From CAVRTM01 sp963696105 (GTDB lineage Bacteria; Actinomycetota; Actinomycetes; Actinomycetales; Dermatophilaceae): DNA of 64,000 nt. This document shows, one piece after another, positions 44,907 through 53,821 of the stretch. The DNA is taken from positions 124,001 to 188,000 of the forward strand of contig CAVOIP010000005.1 of the NCBI GenBank assembly GCA_963696105.1. Direction: 5' to 3'. The notes beneath the pieces were generated by a model, which had not been told where the DNA came from, did not search any database, and saw only the letters and a list, made by a program, of their open reading frames with translations. The translations under genes and the position numbers were made by a program. The number at the start of each line of letters is the position of its first letter. Position 1 is the stretch's first letter.

Positions 44907-46055
44907 TCACGCAACAGGGGCGAATCCCGGCACGCTGTGCCCCAACCAGACGAGGCTCGAGGGAAGGAGGCTCTGGAACAAGCTGATCCGGTGCCCAGCG
45001 TGCTGGAGCACCACCGCCTTGACCGAGAGCGGCGGTCGCGTGGCCTTCAGGAACGCCGCGGTGGAGGAGTACGACACCGAGTCGGCATGCGAGGTCTCGA
45101 GCCAGATCGCGACAGGGGGCGAGGCCCGATGGGCACGCGCGAGAAGGTTGTAGCGGCGGGACAAGGCGCTCCCCGGCGGGTAGGGCTCGTACAGCGGCCC
45201 GAACTCCGGTCGGAAGTACCCGCCCATGACGATCGCCGTGGAGTACTGCGCCGGGTGCAGCATGGCCACCATCGCGGCGCACCAGCCACCGGTGGACAGG
45301 CCGATCGCCGCCCACGAGCCACGGTCCGTCCGCACGCGGAACGTCCGCGCGACCCAGTCCGGCACGTCCCTCGCCAGCCACGTCTCGATCTGCGGCCGCC
45401 CGCCGACGCCGTTGACGCACTCCGTGTCCACGCCCGGGGGGAGCTCGACCTGTGGCGAGACGACAAGGGCCTCGCGCATCTGGCCCGCTGCCGCCAGCTG
45501 GGTCACGTTGTTGCCCAGAGCCATGGTGCGGATCCACGACCCCGGCCCGCCGGGGTAGCCCTGGAACGCCTCCATGACGGGATAGCGCAGGCGCGCATGC
45601 TGCGGGTCCCGGTACCCCGACGGCAGCTGGACCTCGACCGTCCCGGTCAGGCCGCTGTGGACCCCCTTGACCCGGTAGGTCACCACACCCGTGGGGCTGA
45701 TGCGCCCCACCGGCAGCGGAGGCAGCCGAGATGCTGCCACGGCGGCCTCACCGCGTACGGCGGTTCGGGTCGCGCGGCTGGCCGTCGCACCCCGACTGAC
45801 CGCCGTGGAGGTGGGCGCCCCACCGAACGCGCCGCGCAGGTCGGTCCAGTCGGCGAAGAACAGGAACTGGGCGTTGAGCAGGGCACCGGCGGTCACCAGG
45901 ACCAGCGCGTTGAGGAGGACCAGCATCCCGACGCGCCCGCCGACCCGGGGAACGCCGCGGCCGGCCATTGCCGGCCACACCAACACCACGGCGACGAACG
46001 CCAGCACGGTGACCGTCATCACCATCCCCAGGAACAGCGGCCCGGTCAGGGACAT
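44907..46055 (-). CDS. Membrane-anchored esterase (esterase D/antigen-85-like alpha/beta hydrolase)
   Basis: About 382 aa. Two N-terminal membrane segments (LFLGMVMTVTVLAFVAVVLVW and LVLLNALVLVTAGALL), then an extracytoplasmic alpha/beta-hydrolase of the PF00756 esterase type. Nucleophile in IGLSTGGWCAAM (GxSxG), a beta-strand VTYRVKGVHSGLTGTVEVQLP opening the domain, and a catalytic His in LQHAGHRISLF. Antigen-85 mycolyltransferases belong to this fold, but mycolate transfer is not implied. ATG 46055 is preferred because AAGGAGAAG precedes it; ATG 46073 is possible. Confidence 0.88.
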   Translation of the reverse strand: MSLTGPLFLGMVMTVTVLAFVAVVLVWPAMAGRGVPRVGGRVGMLVLLNALVLVTAGALLNAQFLFFADWTDLRGAFGGAPTSTAVSRGATASRATRTAVRGEAAVAASRLPPLPVGRISPTGVVTYRVKGVHSGLTGTVEVQLPSGYRDPQHARLRYPVMEAFQGYPGGPGSWIRTMALGNNVTQLAAAGQMREALVVSPQVELPPGVDTECVNGVGGRPQIETWLARDVPDWVARTFRVRTDRGSWAAIGLSTGGWCAAMVAMLHPAQYSTAIVMGGYFRPEFGPLYEPYPPGSALSRRYNLLARAHRASPPVAIWLETSHADSVSYSSTAAFLKATRPPLSVKAVVLQHAGHRISLFQSLLPSSLVWLGHSVPGFAPVA

Positions 46056-46278
46056 CGCAGCTTCTCCTTCCATACGCGCAACGGGACCGTCGCCACTCCA
46101 TCGGGCGCGACCCTAAGGGCCCCGCCTGTGGAATTGCTGGAAGGAAACCGGGCACCACCTCTCCACCGGGTCACCCGGGGCCGCCCCGCCGCACCCTCCG
46201 GCGAGCGGCGCGGCGACTGGGGGCCGCCGCAGCGGCTCGGGCCCGGCGCAGCCGCTCAGGCGCGACGCAGCCGGCTCG

Positions 46279-46316
46279 GCGCCGGCGCGGCGGCTCAGCG
46301 CCGGCGCGGCGGCTCA
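46279..46316. repeat. 19-bp tandem duplication
   Basis: gcgccggcgcggcggctca occurs twice head to tail (46279-46297, 46298-46316) in the gap between the esterase start and the pirin stop; a ggctcaggcgcgacg motif flanks it on both sides (46253, 46311). Could form GC hairpins. Confidence 0.75.
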
Positions 46317-46332
46317 GGCGCGACGTGGCAGG

Positions 46333-47280
46333 TCAGCCCCGGCTGCGCAGCTCCTGCCAGTACGGCGCCCTGGCCGGGATCCGCGGCAACGTGGACGCGA
46401 CCGTGCCGAACCGGTCGTCGCCTGCCTCCCAGGAGGCGTATGCGGCGTCGATCTCGTCGCGGGTGCGGCCGACGAAGTTCCACCACATCAGGATCGGCTC
46501 CTCGAACGGCTCCCCGCCCAGCAGGAGCGCACGGGTCGGCTCCCGGACGTCGAACACCAGCTCGTCGCGCCCCTCGCCGAGGTAGCCGAGCCGGCCGGGC
46601 ACCACCGGTGTGCCGTGCACGGCCACCGCACCCTCGAGCACCACCACGGCGTACTCGAAGTCCGCTCGCAGCGGGACGGTCGTGGGCCGGTGGAGCGCGA
46701 GCTCGACACCCACCAGCTCGGTGTCGTGGCGGGCCGGGCTCACCAGACCGCCGAGGTCGCCGACCAGGACGGTGGCCACACCGCCGTCGAGGTCGCCCTG
46801 CGGCAGGTCGGTGTGGTGCTCGAACGCCGGCGCGCCGGAACGCGTCGCGTTCGGCTGCGCCACCCACAGCTGGATGCCCTCGAGCGTCCCGCGGTAGTGC
46901 CCGGTGGCCTCCTCGGCGTGGGACACCCCGGCCCCGGCGGTCATCAGGTTGAGCTGACCGGGGGCGATGACCTGCTCGGAGCCGAGGCTGTCGCGGTGCA
47001 GCGCCTGCCCGTCGACGAGCCACGTGACCGTCTGCAGGCCGATGTGCGGGTGCGGCCCGATGTCCAGGCCGCTGTTCTCCGTGACATCAGCGGGCCCCAT
47101 GTGGTCCGCGAAGCACCAGGCCCCGACCGTACGACGCCCTCTGCGGGGCAGCGCCCGCCGCACCCGCATCCGGCCCACGAGCTCCTCACGGCTGTCGCTG
47201 ACCTCGATGCACGGGGCGGTGGGGTGGCCCGCGTCGGCGACGGACGGCGTGGCGTCGACGCTGGTGACAGGGCCGCTCAT
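46333..47280 (-). CDS. Pirin family protein
   Basis: A 315-aa bicupin. The metal site of the N-cupin is visible: WCFADHMGPAD, GPHPHIGLQTVTW, and GAGVSHAEE with His/His/His/Glu ligands. The C-terminal Pirin_C domain contains LLLGGEPFEEPILMWWNFVGRT. Some pirins act as quercetinases. The stop of the VOC gene overlaps the ATG 47280 (TGATG), so it closes a three-gene operon with a maleylacetate reductase. Confidence 0.93.
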   Translation of the reverse strand: MSGPVTSVDATPSVADAGHPTAPCIEVSDSREELVGRMRVRRALPRRGRRTVGAWCFADHMGPADVTENSGLDIGPHPHIGLQTVTWLVDGQALHRDSLGSEQVIAPGQLNLMTAGAGVSHAEEATGHYRGTLEGIQLWVAQPNATRSGAPAFEHHTDLPQGDLDGGVATVLVGDLGGLVSPARHDTELVGVELALHRPTTVPLRADFEYAVVVLEGAVAVHGTPVVPGRLGYLGEGRDELVFDVREPTRALLLGGEPFEEPILMWWNFVGRTRDEIDAAYASWEAGDDRFGTVASTLPRIPARAPYWQELRSRG

Positions 47281-47786
47281 CAGAGCACCTTGCTCCCGTA
47301 CATCTCCCCGAGCGGGTCGGCGATCAGCTCGATCCGGGCGCCGTCGGGGTCGCTGAAGTAGACCGACACCTCGCTGTGGACCACGTGCTCGACCCCCGCC
47401 TCGTCGAGCTTGCGGACGAGGTGCGGCCACCGCTCCGGCTCGACCGAGATCGCCATGTGGTGCAGGCCACCGAGCACCTCGGCATACGGCCCTACGTCCA
47501 GCCCGGGAAAGTCGAAGAACGCCAACAGGTTTCCGTTGCCGATGTCGAAGAAGAAGTGCGTCGAGCCCGGGTAGTCACGGTTCTCGATCAGCTCGGTCAG
47601 CGGGAACTCCAGGACGTCCTGGTAGAACCGGATGGTCCGCTCCACGTCGCTGCTGATGAGCGCCGTGTGGTGCAGGCCGCGGGCCGAGGACGCCGGTCGG
47701 TCCCCGGCCGGACGCAGGTGCTGGGCGCGGATCCGGCCGCGCTCCGCCTCGAGGGCAACCAGGTCTGGGGTGGTGTCGGTCATCAT
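47280..47786 (-). CDS. VOC family (glyoxalase/extradiol-dioxygenase fold) protein
   Basis: A 168-aa VOC superfamily protein with two beta-alpha-beta-beta-beta modules: GLHHTALISSDVERTIRFYQ and GLHHMAISVEPERWP, and the closing Glu in ARIELIADP; metal ligands His/His/Glu are available. Start ATG 47786 (or 47783) with GGAGGAG upstream and overlapping the reductase stop. Operon context suggests a role in aromatic ring-fission product handling (inference). Confidence 0.9.
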   Translation of the reverse strand: MMTDTTPDLVALEAERGRIRAQHLRPAGDRPASSARGLHHTALISSDVERTIRFYQDVLEFPLTELIENRDYPGSTHFFFDIGNGNLLAFFDFPGLDVGPYAEVLGGLHHMAISVEPERWPHLVRKLDEAGVEHVVHSEVSVYFSDPDGARIELIADPLGEMYGSKVL

Positions 47787-48925
47787 GCTCCTCCGGGGTT
47801 GGGGTGGGTCTGCGCGGCGTCGGTCGGTGGGCGGCGGCCGTCGCGGGCGTCTCCCAGGAGGCGACGCAGGTCGGCGGCGTCGAACGCCCGCGGGTTGGGC
47901 ACGTCGGCCGACGCGACGGCCGCGGCCACGGCGTCGACGGCGTCGGCCCGCAGACCGAGGGCGGCCAGCGACGTCGGGGCGCCGAGACGCTCGGCGAGGT
48001 CGAAGAGCGCCCCGGCCACTGCGGACGGGCCGTCGACGCCGAGGGCGCGCGCGGCGCCGGCGAAGGCCTGCGGCACGGCGGGTGCGTTGAACGCGGCCAC
48101 CTGCGGCAGCAGCGCGCTGTGGACACCGGCGTGCGGCAGCCGGTAGAAGCCACCCAGGACGTGGGCGAGCTTGTGGTGCAGCCCCATCGTGGTGCTGCCG
48201 AGCACCCAGCCGGCGAGCCACGCGCCGTACAGCGCCTCTGTCCGGGCGTCGAGGTCGCCACCGTCGGCGACGGCACCCGGCAGGCCCGTCGACAGTGCGC
48301 GCAGCGCCTCCTCGGCCAGGTCGCCCAGCCGCGGCGTGACGTCGGGGGCGTACCCCGCCTCCAGCGCGTGGGCGAGCGCGTTCATGCCGCTCGCCGCAGT
48401 GGTGTCCGCGGGCAGCGGAACGGTCAGCTCCGGGTCGTAGACCACGGTCCGCGGCAGGACCCGCGGGTCGCGCCCGGTGGTCTTGCCCTGAGCGCCGGTC
48501 AGACCCCACACCGGCGTCATCTCGCTGCCGGCGTACGTGGTGGGAACGGCCAGCACGGGCAACCCGGTCTCCAGGGCGACCGCCTTGGCCAGGCCGGTGG
48601 CCGAGCCGCCGCCGATGGCCACCAGCACCCCGGCCCCGAGCTCGCGCGCCCGGTCGACGGCAGCGGCGGCGAGGTCGACCGGCACGTGCTGGGTCACGTC
48701 CCGCAGCCTGCCCACCACGGCCCGGTCGAGGCCTGCGCTGACCCGCTCGGCCGCTTCGTCCTCGTGGCGGCCCGCCACCAGGAGCACCCGGCCCCCCAGG
48801 GCGCGCGCCTCCGGCGCCACCCGCGTGAGCGTCCCGACACCGAAAACCACCCGGACCGGCCGGCCCACCACCGTTGCGTCGCACGTGAAGGCGCGTCGCG
48901 GTGGCAGTTCCTGCTGCTGCGTCAT
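47783..48925 (-). CDS. Maleylacetate reductase (iron-containing alcohol dehydrogenase family)
   Basis: A 380-aa group III Fe-ADH-like enzyme that reduces maleylacetate to 3-oxoadipate in (chloro)aromatic and resorcinol pathways. NAD-binding GGGSATGLAKAVAL, AVPTTYAGSEMTPVWG, metal-region GMNALAHALEAGY and GLHHKLAHVLGG, PHAGVHSALLP. These blocks are the maleylacetate reductase type. Start ATG 48925. First gene of a coupled operon with the VOC and pirin genes; no hydroxyquinol dioxygenase is nearby, which is unusual. Confidence 0.88.
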   Translation of the reverse strand: MTQQQELPPRRAFTCDATVVGRPVRVVFGVGTLTRVAPEARALGGRVLLVAGRHEDEAAERVSAGLDRAVVGRLRDVTQHVPVDLAAAAVDRARELGAGVLVAIGGGSATGLAKAVALETGLPVLAVPTTYAGSEMTPVWGLTGAQGKTTGRDPRVLPRTVVYDPELTVPLPADTTAASGMNALAHALEAGYAPDVTPRLGDLAEEALRALSTGLPGAVADGGDLDARTEALYGAWLAGWVLGSTTMGLHHKLAHVLGGFYRLPHAGVHSALLPQVAAFNAPAVPQAFAGAARALGVDGPSAVAGALFDLAERLGAPTSLAALGLRADAVDAVAAAVASADVPNPRAFDAADLRRLLGDARDGRRPPTDAAQTHPNPGGA

Positions 48926-49062
48926 CGAGGCGCCCTCCGCTCGTGCAGCCGGTGCCGGCCCGGACCGCGGTGCTGGCGTTCAGCCCCACCCTAGTTCTCC
49001 GGCGCCCTCTCCCGGCACGCGTTCCCACGGGACCAACCCACCACCCGTGGAAGACTCGCGGC

Positions 49063-49725
49063 ATGACCTACACCGGATCTGTGACCCCGGGCGGCCCGAG
49101 CGCCGTCCGCACCCTCGACGGCCTCACCATCCGCAAGGCGAGCGTCTCGGAGATGGACAACAACGTCTACCTGCTGACCTGCGCTGCGACTGGTGCGCAG
49201 GCGCTGGTCGACGCCGCGGACGACGCCCCCCGGATCCTCGCCCTGCTGCGGGAGGGGACCGGCGGGCTGGACCTCCTCGTCACGACACACCAGCACTGGG
49301 ACCACCACCGGGCCCTGGCCGAGGTGCTGGCCGCGACGTCCGCGACGAGTGCGGCCGGCGCTGCCGACGCCGATGCCCTTCCGGTGCTTCCCGACCGCAG
49401 ACTGGAGCACGGCGACACGGTCGCCTTCGGGGACGTGACCCTCGACGTGATCCACCTGCGGGGGCACACGCCCGGCTCCATCGCGCTGGCCTGGACCGAG
49501 CCGTCCGGCGTCGCCCACCTGTTCACCGGCGACAGCCTGTTCCCCGGCGGCGTCGGCAACGTCAACAAGGACCCCGAGCGCTTCGCCTCGCTGCTCGCGG
49601 ACGTCGAGGAGCGGATCTTCGACCGGTACGACGACCGCGCCTGGGTCTACCCCGGCCACGGCGCCGACACCACGCTCGGGGCCGAGCGGCCGTCGCTGCC
49701 GCAGTGGCGCGAGCGCGGCTGGTAG
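49063..49725 (+). CDS. MBL-fold metallo-hydrolase (glyoxalase II-like)
   Basis: A 220-aa metallo-beta-lactamase fold hydrolase. Motifs: TTHQHWDHH (HxHxDH), LRGHTPGSIAL, FTGDSLFPGGVGN and YPGHGADT. It is close to hydroxyacylglutathione/mycothiol-type thioesterases; substrate unknown. ATG 49063. Divergent from the maleylacetate reductase operon. Confidence 0.92.
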   Translation: MTYTGSVTPGGPSAVRTLDGLTIRKASVSEMDNNVYLLTCAATGAQALVDAADDAPRILALLREGTGGLDLLVTTHQHWDHHRALAEVLAATSATSAAGAADADALPVLPDRRLEHGDTVAFGDVTLDVIHLRGHTPGSIALAWTEPSGVAHLFTGDSLFPGGVGNVNKDPERFASLLADVEERIFDRYDDRAWVYPGHGADTTLGAERPSLPQWRERGW

Positions 49726-49894
49726 CCCGAAGCATCTGAGCCTCCGTCCCGGCTGCCTGCCACGTCGCGCTTCCACGCTGGTCCCGGGCCTTTCGCGACT
49801 TCAACACCCGCTCAACCCCCGTTGGGGGGGATATGCGGCGTACGCTCGTTTTGTCCATATCAGGGGAACGGCGGTCCAGGTGGAGGCCTGTCTG

Positions 49895-50125
49895 ATGTAC
49901 CCGTCCCGGTTCATGCCCTGCGTCGAGTGCGGCGCGTCGGTCGAGCAGTCGAAGGTCGCGAGCCATCGCTGCCAGACCGAGCAGTTCGTGGAGTACCAGG
50001 TGTTTCGGATGCACGCGGCCATCGCGCGGTTCGAGGACGACCTGAAGGCGTACCTGCACAGCTCCCGCGGGAAGTTCGAGGCATGGCTCGCGGCGCGGCA
50101 GGTGAGCGGCACCAGCTCACGGTAG
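49895..50125 (+). CDS. Small Cys-rich protein (76 aa), unknown function
   Basis: MYPSRFMPCVECGASVEQSK carries a CxxC, followed by ASHRC, which makes a Cys2-His-Cys set able to hold zinc; the remainder is helical (FEDDLKAYLHSSRGKFEAWL). No family named. ATG 49895 has GGAGG ten bases upstream; GTG 49880 would add five residues. Stands alone. Confidence 0.7.
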   Translation: MYPSRFMPCVECGASVEQSKVASHRCQTEQFVEYQVFRMHAAIARFEDDLKAYLHSSRGKFEAWLAARQVSGTSSR

Positions 50126-50160
50126 GCAGCACCGGTCGACGATCCCGATCGCCTGCGGCG

Positions 50161-50394
50161 TCAGTCGATCCGCGCGATCGGGGAGCCCTGCGGAACCGCC
50201 CCGTCCTCGGTCACCAGCAGGTGCACGGTCCCGTCGCACGGTGCCGGGACCTCGGCGGCCACCTTGTCCACCTGCACCTCGGCGAGCAGCTGGTCGGTGT
50301 GCACGCTCTCGCCCTCGGCGACGAACCACGTCGACACCACGCCCTCGGCCGTCGCACTCTCCTTGGACAGCGCGGGAAACAGGACCTCGGTCAT
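50161..50394 (-). CDS. Free-standing lipoyl-domain protein
   Basis: A 77-aa biotinyl/lipoyl domain. The lipoylation site is K44 in QVDKVAAEVPAP, following MTEVLFPALSKESATAEG. E2 proteins normally carry such a domain fused to a catalytic core; here no core follows. ATG 50394 overlaps the E1 beta stop (ATGA), so it is the last gene of the E1 operon and presumably serves as the substrate for that E1 (inference). Confidence 0.88.
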   Translation of the reverse strand: MTEVLFPALSKESATAEGVVSTWFVAEGESVHTDQLLAEVQVDKVAAEVPAPCDGTVHLLVTEDGAVPQGSPIARID

Positions 50395-51440
50395 CGGTAG
50401 ACGACGCGCTGGATCGCGGCCTCGATGCGTTCCTGACGCGGCAGCACGGCGTACTCGAGCGAATGGGCGTAGGGCACCGGCACATCGGGGTTGGCCACAC
50501 GCACGATCGGCGCGCGCAACATGCCGGGGTCGACGTCGGTGATGGTGGCGGCGATCTCGCCCGAGAGCCCGAACGACTGGTAGTCCTCGTCCACGACGAC
50601 GAGCCGGCCGGTGCGGGACACCGACTCCAGGATCGTCCCGCGGTCGAGCGGGACGAGGCTGCGCAGGTCGATCACCTCGATCTCGACTCCCTGTGCCGCA
50701 AGGGTTTCGGCCACATCGAGGGCATGGTGCACCGAGAGCGAGAGCGTCACGACGGTCGCGTCCGTGCCCGGGCGCACCACCTTGGCCTCGCCGATCGGCA
50801 CGGTGTAGGACCCATCGGGCACGTCGCCGGTCGAGCGCGGGTTCTTCGCCATCCACGGCAGCCCCATGACGCCCTTGTGGAACATGTAGACCACCGGGTT
50901 GTCGTCGCGGATGGCCGACGTCATCAGGCCCTTGGCGTCGTAGGGGTTGCTGGGCACGACGACCTTCATCCCGGGCAGGTGCGCGAACGTGCCCCACAGA
51001 CACTGCGAGTGCTGCGCCGCGTCGGAGTACCCGCCGCCGACGGCCGTCGTGAGGACCATCGGCACCCTCACGTGGCCGTCCGGACTCGTAAGTGGATCTT
51101 GGCCATGTGGTTGTAGATCTGGTCCAGGCAGACGCCGATGAAGTCGACGAACATCAGCTCGGCGATCGGCCGCATCCCCTCGACGGCGGCGCCGATGGCC
51201 AGGCCGATGAACGCGCTCTCGGAGATCGGGGTGTCGATCACCCGGTACGGCCCGAACCGCTCCTGCAGTCCGGTGGTGGAGCTGAAGATCCCGCCGTAGG
51301 GGCCGACGTCCTCGCCGAGGTAGAAGACCGACGGGTCGCGCTCCATCTCCTAGCGCGATGGCCTCGACCATGGCCTTGGCCGTGGTGACGCGGTGGCTGC
51401 CACGGGGTGCCGGGACGACCGGCGACTCGGTGATGGTCAT
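50391..51440 (-). CDS. 2-oxoacid dehydrogenase E1 beta subunit, frameshifted
   Basis: E1 beta of a pyruvate/acetoin/branched-chain 2-oxoacid dehydrogenase. Start MTITESPVVPAPRGSHRVTT then, after an extra base near 51351, MERDPSVFYLGEDVGPYGG and DTPISESAFIGLAIGAA and LMFVDFIGVCLDQIYN; two more extra bases near 51090 and 51079 return the frame to GHVRVPMVLTTAVGGGYSDA and the transketolase C-terminal domain (SLVPLDRGTILESV). Three insertions keep the total length divisible by three. Catalytic His in QHSQCLWGTFAHLPG. Start ATG 51440, nine bp after E1 alpha. Confidence 0.88.
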   Translation of the reverse strand: MTITESPVVPAPRGSHRVTTAKAMVEAIALGDGARPVGLLPRRGRRPLRRDLQLHHRTAGAVRAVPGDRHPDLRERVHRPGHRRRRRGDAADRRADVRRLHRRLPGPDLQPHGQDPLTSPDGHVRVPMVLTTAVGGGYSDAAQHSQCLWGTFAHLPGMKVVVPSNPYDAKGLMTSAIRDDNPVVYMFHKGVMGLPWMAKNPRSTGDVPDGSYTVPIGEAKVVRPGTDATVVTLSLSVHHALDVAETLAAQGVEIEVIDLRSLVPLDRGTILESVSRTGRLVVVDEDYQSFGLSGEIAATITDVDPGMLRAPIVRVANPDVPVPYAHSLEYAVLPRQERIEAAIQRVVYR

Positions 51441-51449
51441 GTCGGCTCC

Positions 51450-52468
51450 TCAGGCGAACACGTAGGACGCGGCGTCGTACGGGTCGGGCAGCGGGCTCTG
51501 CTTCGCGAACGCGACCGCGCGCTCGACCCGCGCCGACCGCCTCCTCGGCGACCTGGTCGACCGTTGCGTCGTCGAGGACGCCGGCGTCGCGCAGCGTGTG
51601 CTCGTACGTCGGGATCGGGTCACGACCGGGGACATCCTCGAGGTCGGTCCGGTAGCCCTGGGCGTCGCCCTCGAAGTGGCCCCACAGCCGCAGCGTGTGC
51701 ACCTCGATCAGGGAGGGCCCCTCGCCCGCCCGGGCCCGCGCGACCGCACGCCCGGCGGCGTCGTACACGGCCTCGACCGCGTTGTCCTCGATCCGTTCGG
51801 CGGGCATGTCGTAGGCCGCTCCACGGACCGCGTTGGACGGCACCGCGGTGGAGGCCGCGCGCGGCACGGAGATGCCCCAGTCGTTGTCCTCGATCACGAA
51901 CACCACCGGAAGCCTCCACAGCGCAGCCAGGTTCAGCGACTCGTGGAAGGCGCCCTGGTTGGCGGCGCCCTCGCCGGTGACGGCGACGGCGACCCGGTCC
52001 GTGCCCCTGGTGGCGGAAGGCGAAGGCCTGGCCCAGTGCCGGCGGGTAGCCCTCGGCGATGATGCCCGAGCAGGAGAAGTGGACGGCCGGGTCGAACAGG
52101 TGCATGTGACCGCCGCGACCGCGACCCAGGCCGGTCTCGCGCCCGAAGATCTCGGCCGTCATCGCGTCCAGGTCCACGCCGTGGGCGATCGCGAGGTGGT
52201 GCGGGCGGTGCGTGGCGGTGACCGCGTCCTCGGCGGTGAGGTGCGCGCAGACGCCGGCGGCGACGGGTTCCTGGCCGGCGGCGAGATGCATCTCCCCGGG
52301 CACCAGACCCTTGCCGATGTCGAAGCCGGGGCCCTTGTCCGCGTGGTACTCGCGCAGGATCGCCTCCTCGAAGGTCCGCGCCAGGACCATCGTGCGGTAC
52401 AGGCCCAACCGGGTCGCCGCGTCGAGCGGGGCGACGACAGCCGGCCCCTGCGGTGCGGTGGTCGTCAT
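51450..52468 (-). CDS. 2-oxoacid dehydrogenase E1 alpha subunit, frameshifted
   Basis: ThDP-dependent E1 alpha. MVLARTFEEAILREYHADKG, EMHLAAGQEPVAAG, GGHMHLFDPAVHFSCSGIIA, then (after an extra G near 52005) TPP motif GEGAANQGAFHESLNLA, EDNDWGISVP, and GPSLIEVHTLRLWGHFEGDA; a second extra base near 51530-51542 leads to ARVERAVAFAKQSPLPDPYD. Total 1019 nt equals 339 codons plus two, matching two insertions. Start ATG 52468 has GGAGGAAC upstream. Which 2-oxoacid is used cannot be told; acetoin-type is plausible. Confidence 0.88.
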
Positions 52469-52630
52469 GGGTTCCTCCAGCGGAGAGGGTGCGGACGCGT
52501 GGGTCAGCAGGACGCCCGTGCTGCCGGCGCGTCCGACCAGCATCTCCGCGCCGGCGGCCGCGAGCCATCATCCGTCGGGGATGAACGCCGTTGCGCACCA
52601 TGGTCGGCGCGACGGGCGGCGGTCGTCCGG

Positions 52631-53782
52631 TCACACCGGGCCGCGGTCGGGGCCGGCCCCCGCCCCCGGCCCGGGCTCTGGCTCGGCCTTCGCCCCCGCC
52701 TCGAGGTCCGCCTCCTGCTCCGCCTCGGCCGCGTGCTCAGGCTCGCTCCCCGGCTCGTGCTCGCTCCGGAGCGCCCAGGGGCCGAGCCGGAGGGACAGGT
52801 AGCTCAGTCCGCCGACCGGGATGGGCAGCCAGAACGACGCCGCTCGCCACGCCAGGACCCCGAGGGTCGCGGTGGCGGCCGGGGTCCCGAGCCCCACCAG
52901 CGCCGGGATGAGGAACCCCTCGATGACTCCCAGGCCACCCGGGGTGATGGGCAGGCCACCGAGGAGGTTCGCCAGTCCGTAGGCCACGAGCAGCTCGTCG
53001 GCGTTCAACCGGTGCCCGAAGGCCGCCACGAAGACCCACAGCGACGCCGCGTCCAGCAGCCAGTTGGCGCCGGCCCAGGCCGTGGTCCGCAGCAGCAGCC
53101 GGTGGTCCGAGCGCAGCGCCCTCACGCCGGTGAGGAGGCTGTGCAACGTCGCCTCGACGAAACCCCTGCTGAAGGCCGGCAGCCTGCGGACCAGGCGCCG
53201 TGCCGCGCTCCGGGCGGCCTCGACGTTCCGGCTCAGCCAGATCAGGAGCACGGTCGCGGCCCCGAGCAGGACGGCGACCACCAGACCCGCTCCGACGTAG
53301 AGCTGGCTGTGCTGGGTGCGCGGCAGCGTGATGAGGACGCTGCCACTGAACAGGACGGCCAGCACGCCGACCTGCGCCGTCGTCTGGATCGCGGCGGCGC
53401 TCAGCACCTGGGGCGCCGGCACCCCAGCCACGGTCAACAGCCGGAACCCCAGCGCCGCGCCGGCCGCATCACCCGCGGGCACCGTGTGGCTGAGCCCGAA
53501 GGAACTGACGTCGATGCGCAGGACGGTCCAGTAGCTGGGCCGGAAGCCCGGCAGGACCGTGAGGGTCAGGCGGCTGTACGACGCGATCGCAGCCGCCTCC
53601 AGCAGCACGCCCACGAGCAGCGTGGCCGGGTCCAGGCGGGACAGCAGCCGCCCCGCGCCCTCGGCGCGCGCCAGCAGCGGCCCACCGAGGTAGAACACCA
53701 CCAGGAACGTCAGCAGCAGGCCGACGCTGCGCCAGGCCCACCGTCGGCCGGCACGTCCTCCCCCCGCCCGCGCAGCGGCCAC
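52631..53782 (-). CDS. YbhN/UPF0104-family membrane protein (lysylphosphatidylglycerol synthase TM type flippase)
   Basis: A 383-aa polytopic protein with about 8 membrane segments; the LPG_synthase_TM motifs FGLSHTVPAGDAAGAALG near 93 and GGLPITPGGLGVIEGFLIP near 278 are clear. No C-terminal aminoacyl-transferase domain. A Glu/Ala/Pro-rich tail of 50 residues follows. Possibly a glycolipid flippase. Start GTG 53782. Confidence 0.88.
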   Translation of the reverse strand: MAAARAGGGRAGRRWAWRSVGLLLTFLVVFYLGGPLLARAEGAGRLLSRLDPATLLVGVLLEAAAIASYSRLTLTVLPGFRPSYWTVLRIDVSSFGLSHTVPAGDAAGAALGFRLLTVAGVPAPQVLSAAAIQTTAQVGVLAVLFSGSVLITLPRTQHSQLYVGAGLVVAVLLGAATVLLIWLSRNVEAARSAARRLVRRLPAFSRGFVEATLHSLLTGVRALRSDHRLLLRTTAWAGANWLLDAASLWVFVAAFGHRLNADELLVAYGLANLLGGLPITPGGLGVIEGFLIPALVGLGTPAATATLGVLAWRAASFWLPIPVGGLSYLSLRLGPWALRSEHEPGSEPEHAAEAEQEADLEAGAKAEPEPGPGAGAGPDRGPV

Positions 53783-53821
53783 ACCCCCATCCTGCCGTCC
53801 GGTGGGGCGTGAGCGGACCGG

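Noticed and set aside
44497..45153. Plus-strand frame opposite the PGPGW and esterase genes
   Set aside because: Antisense of two genes with family motifs.
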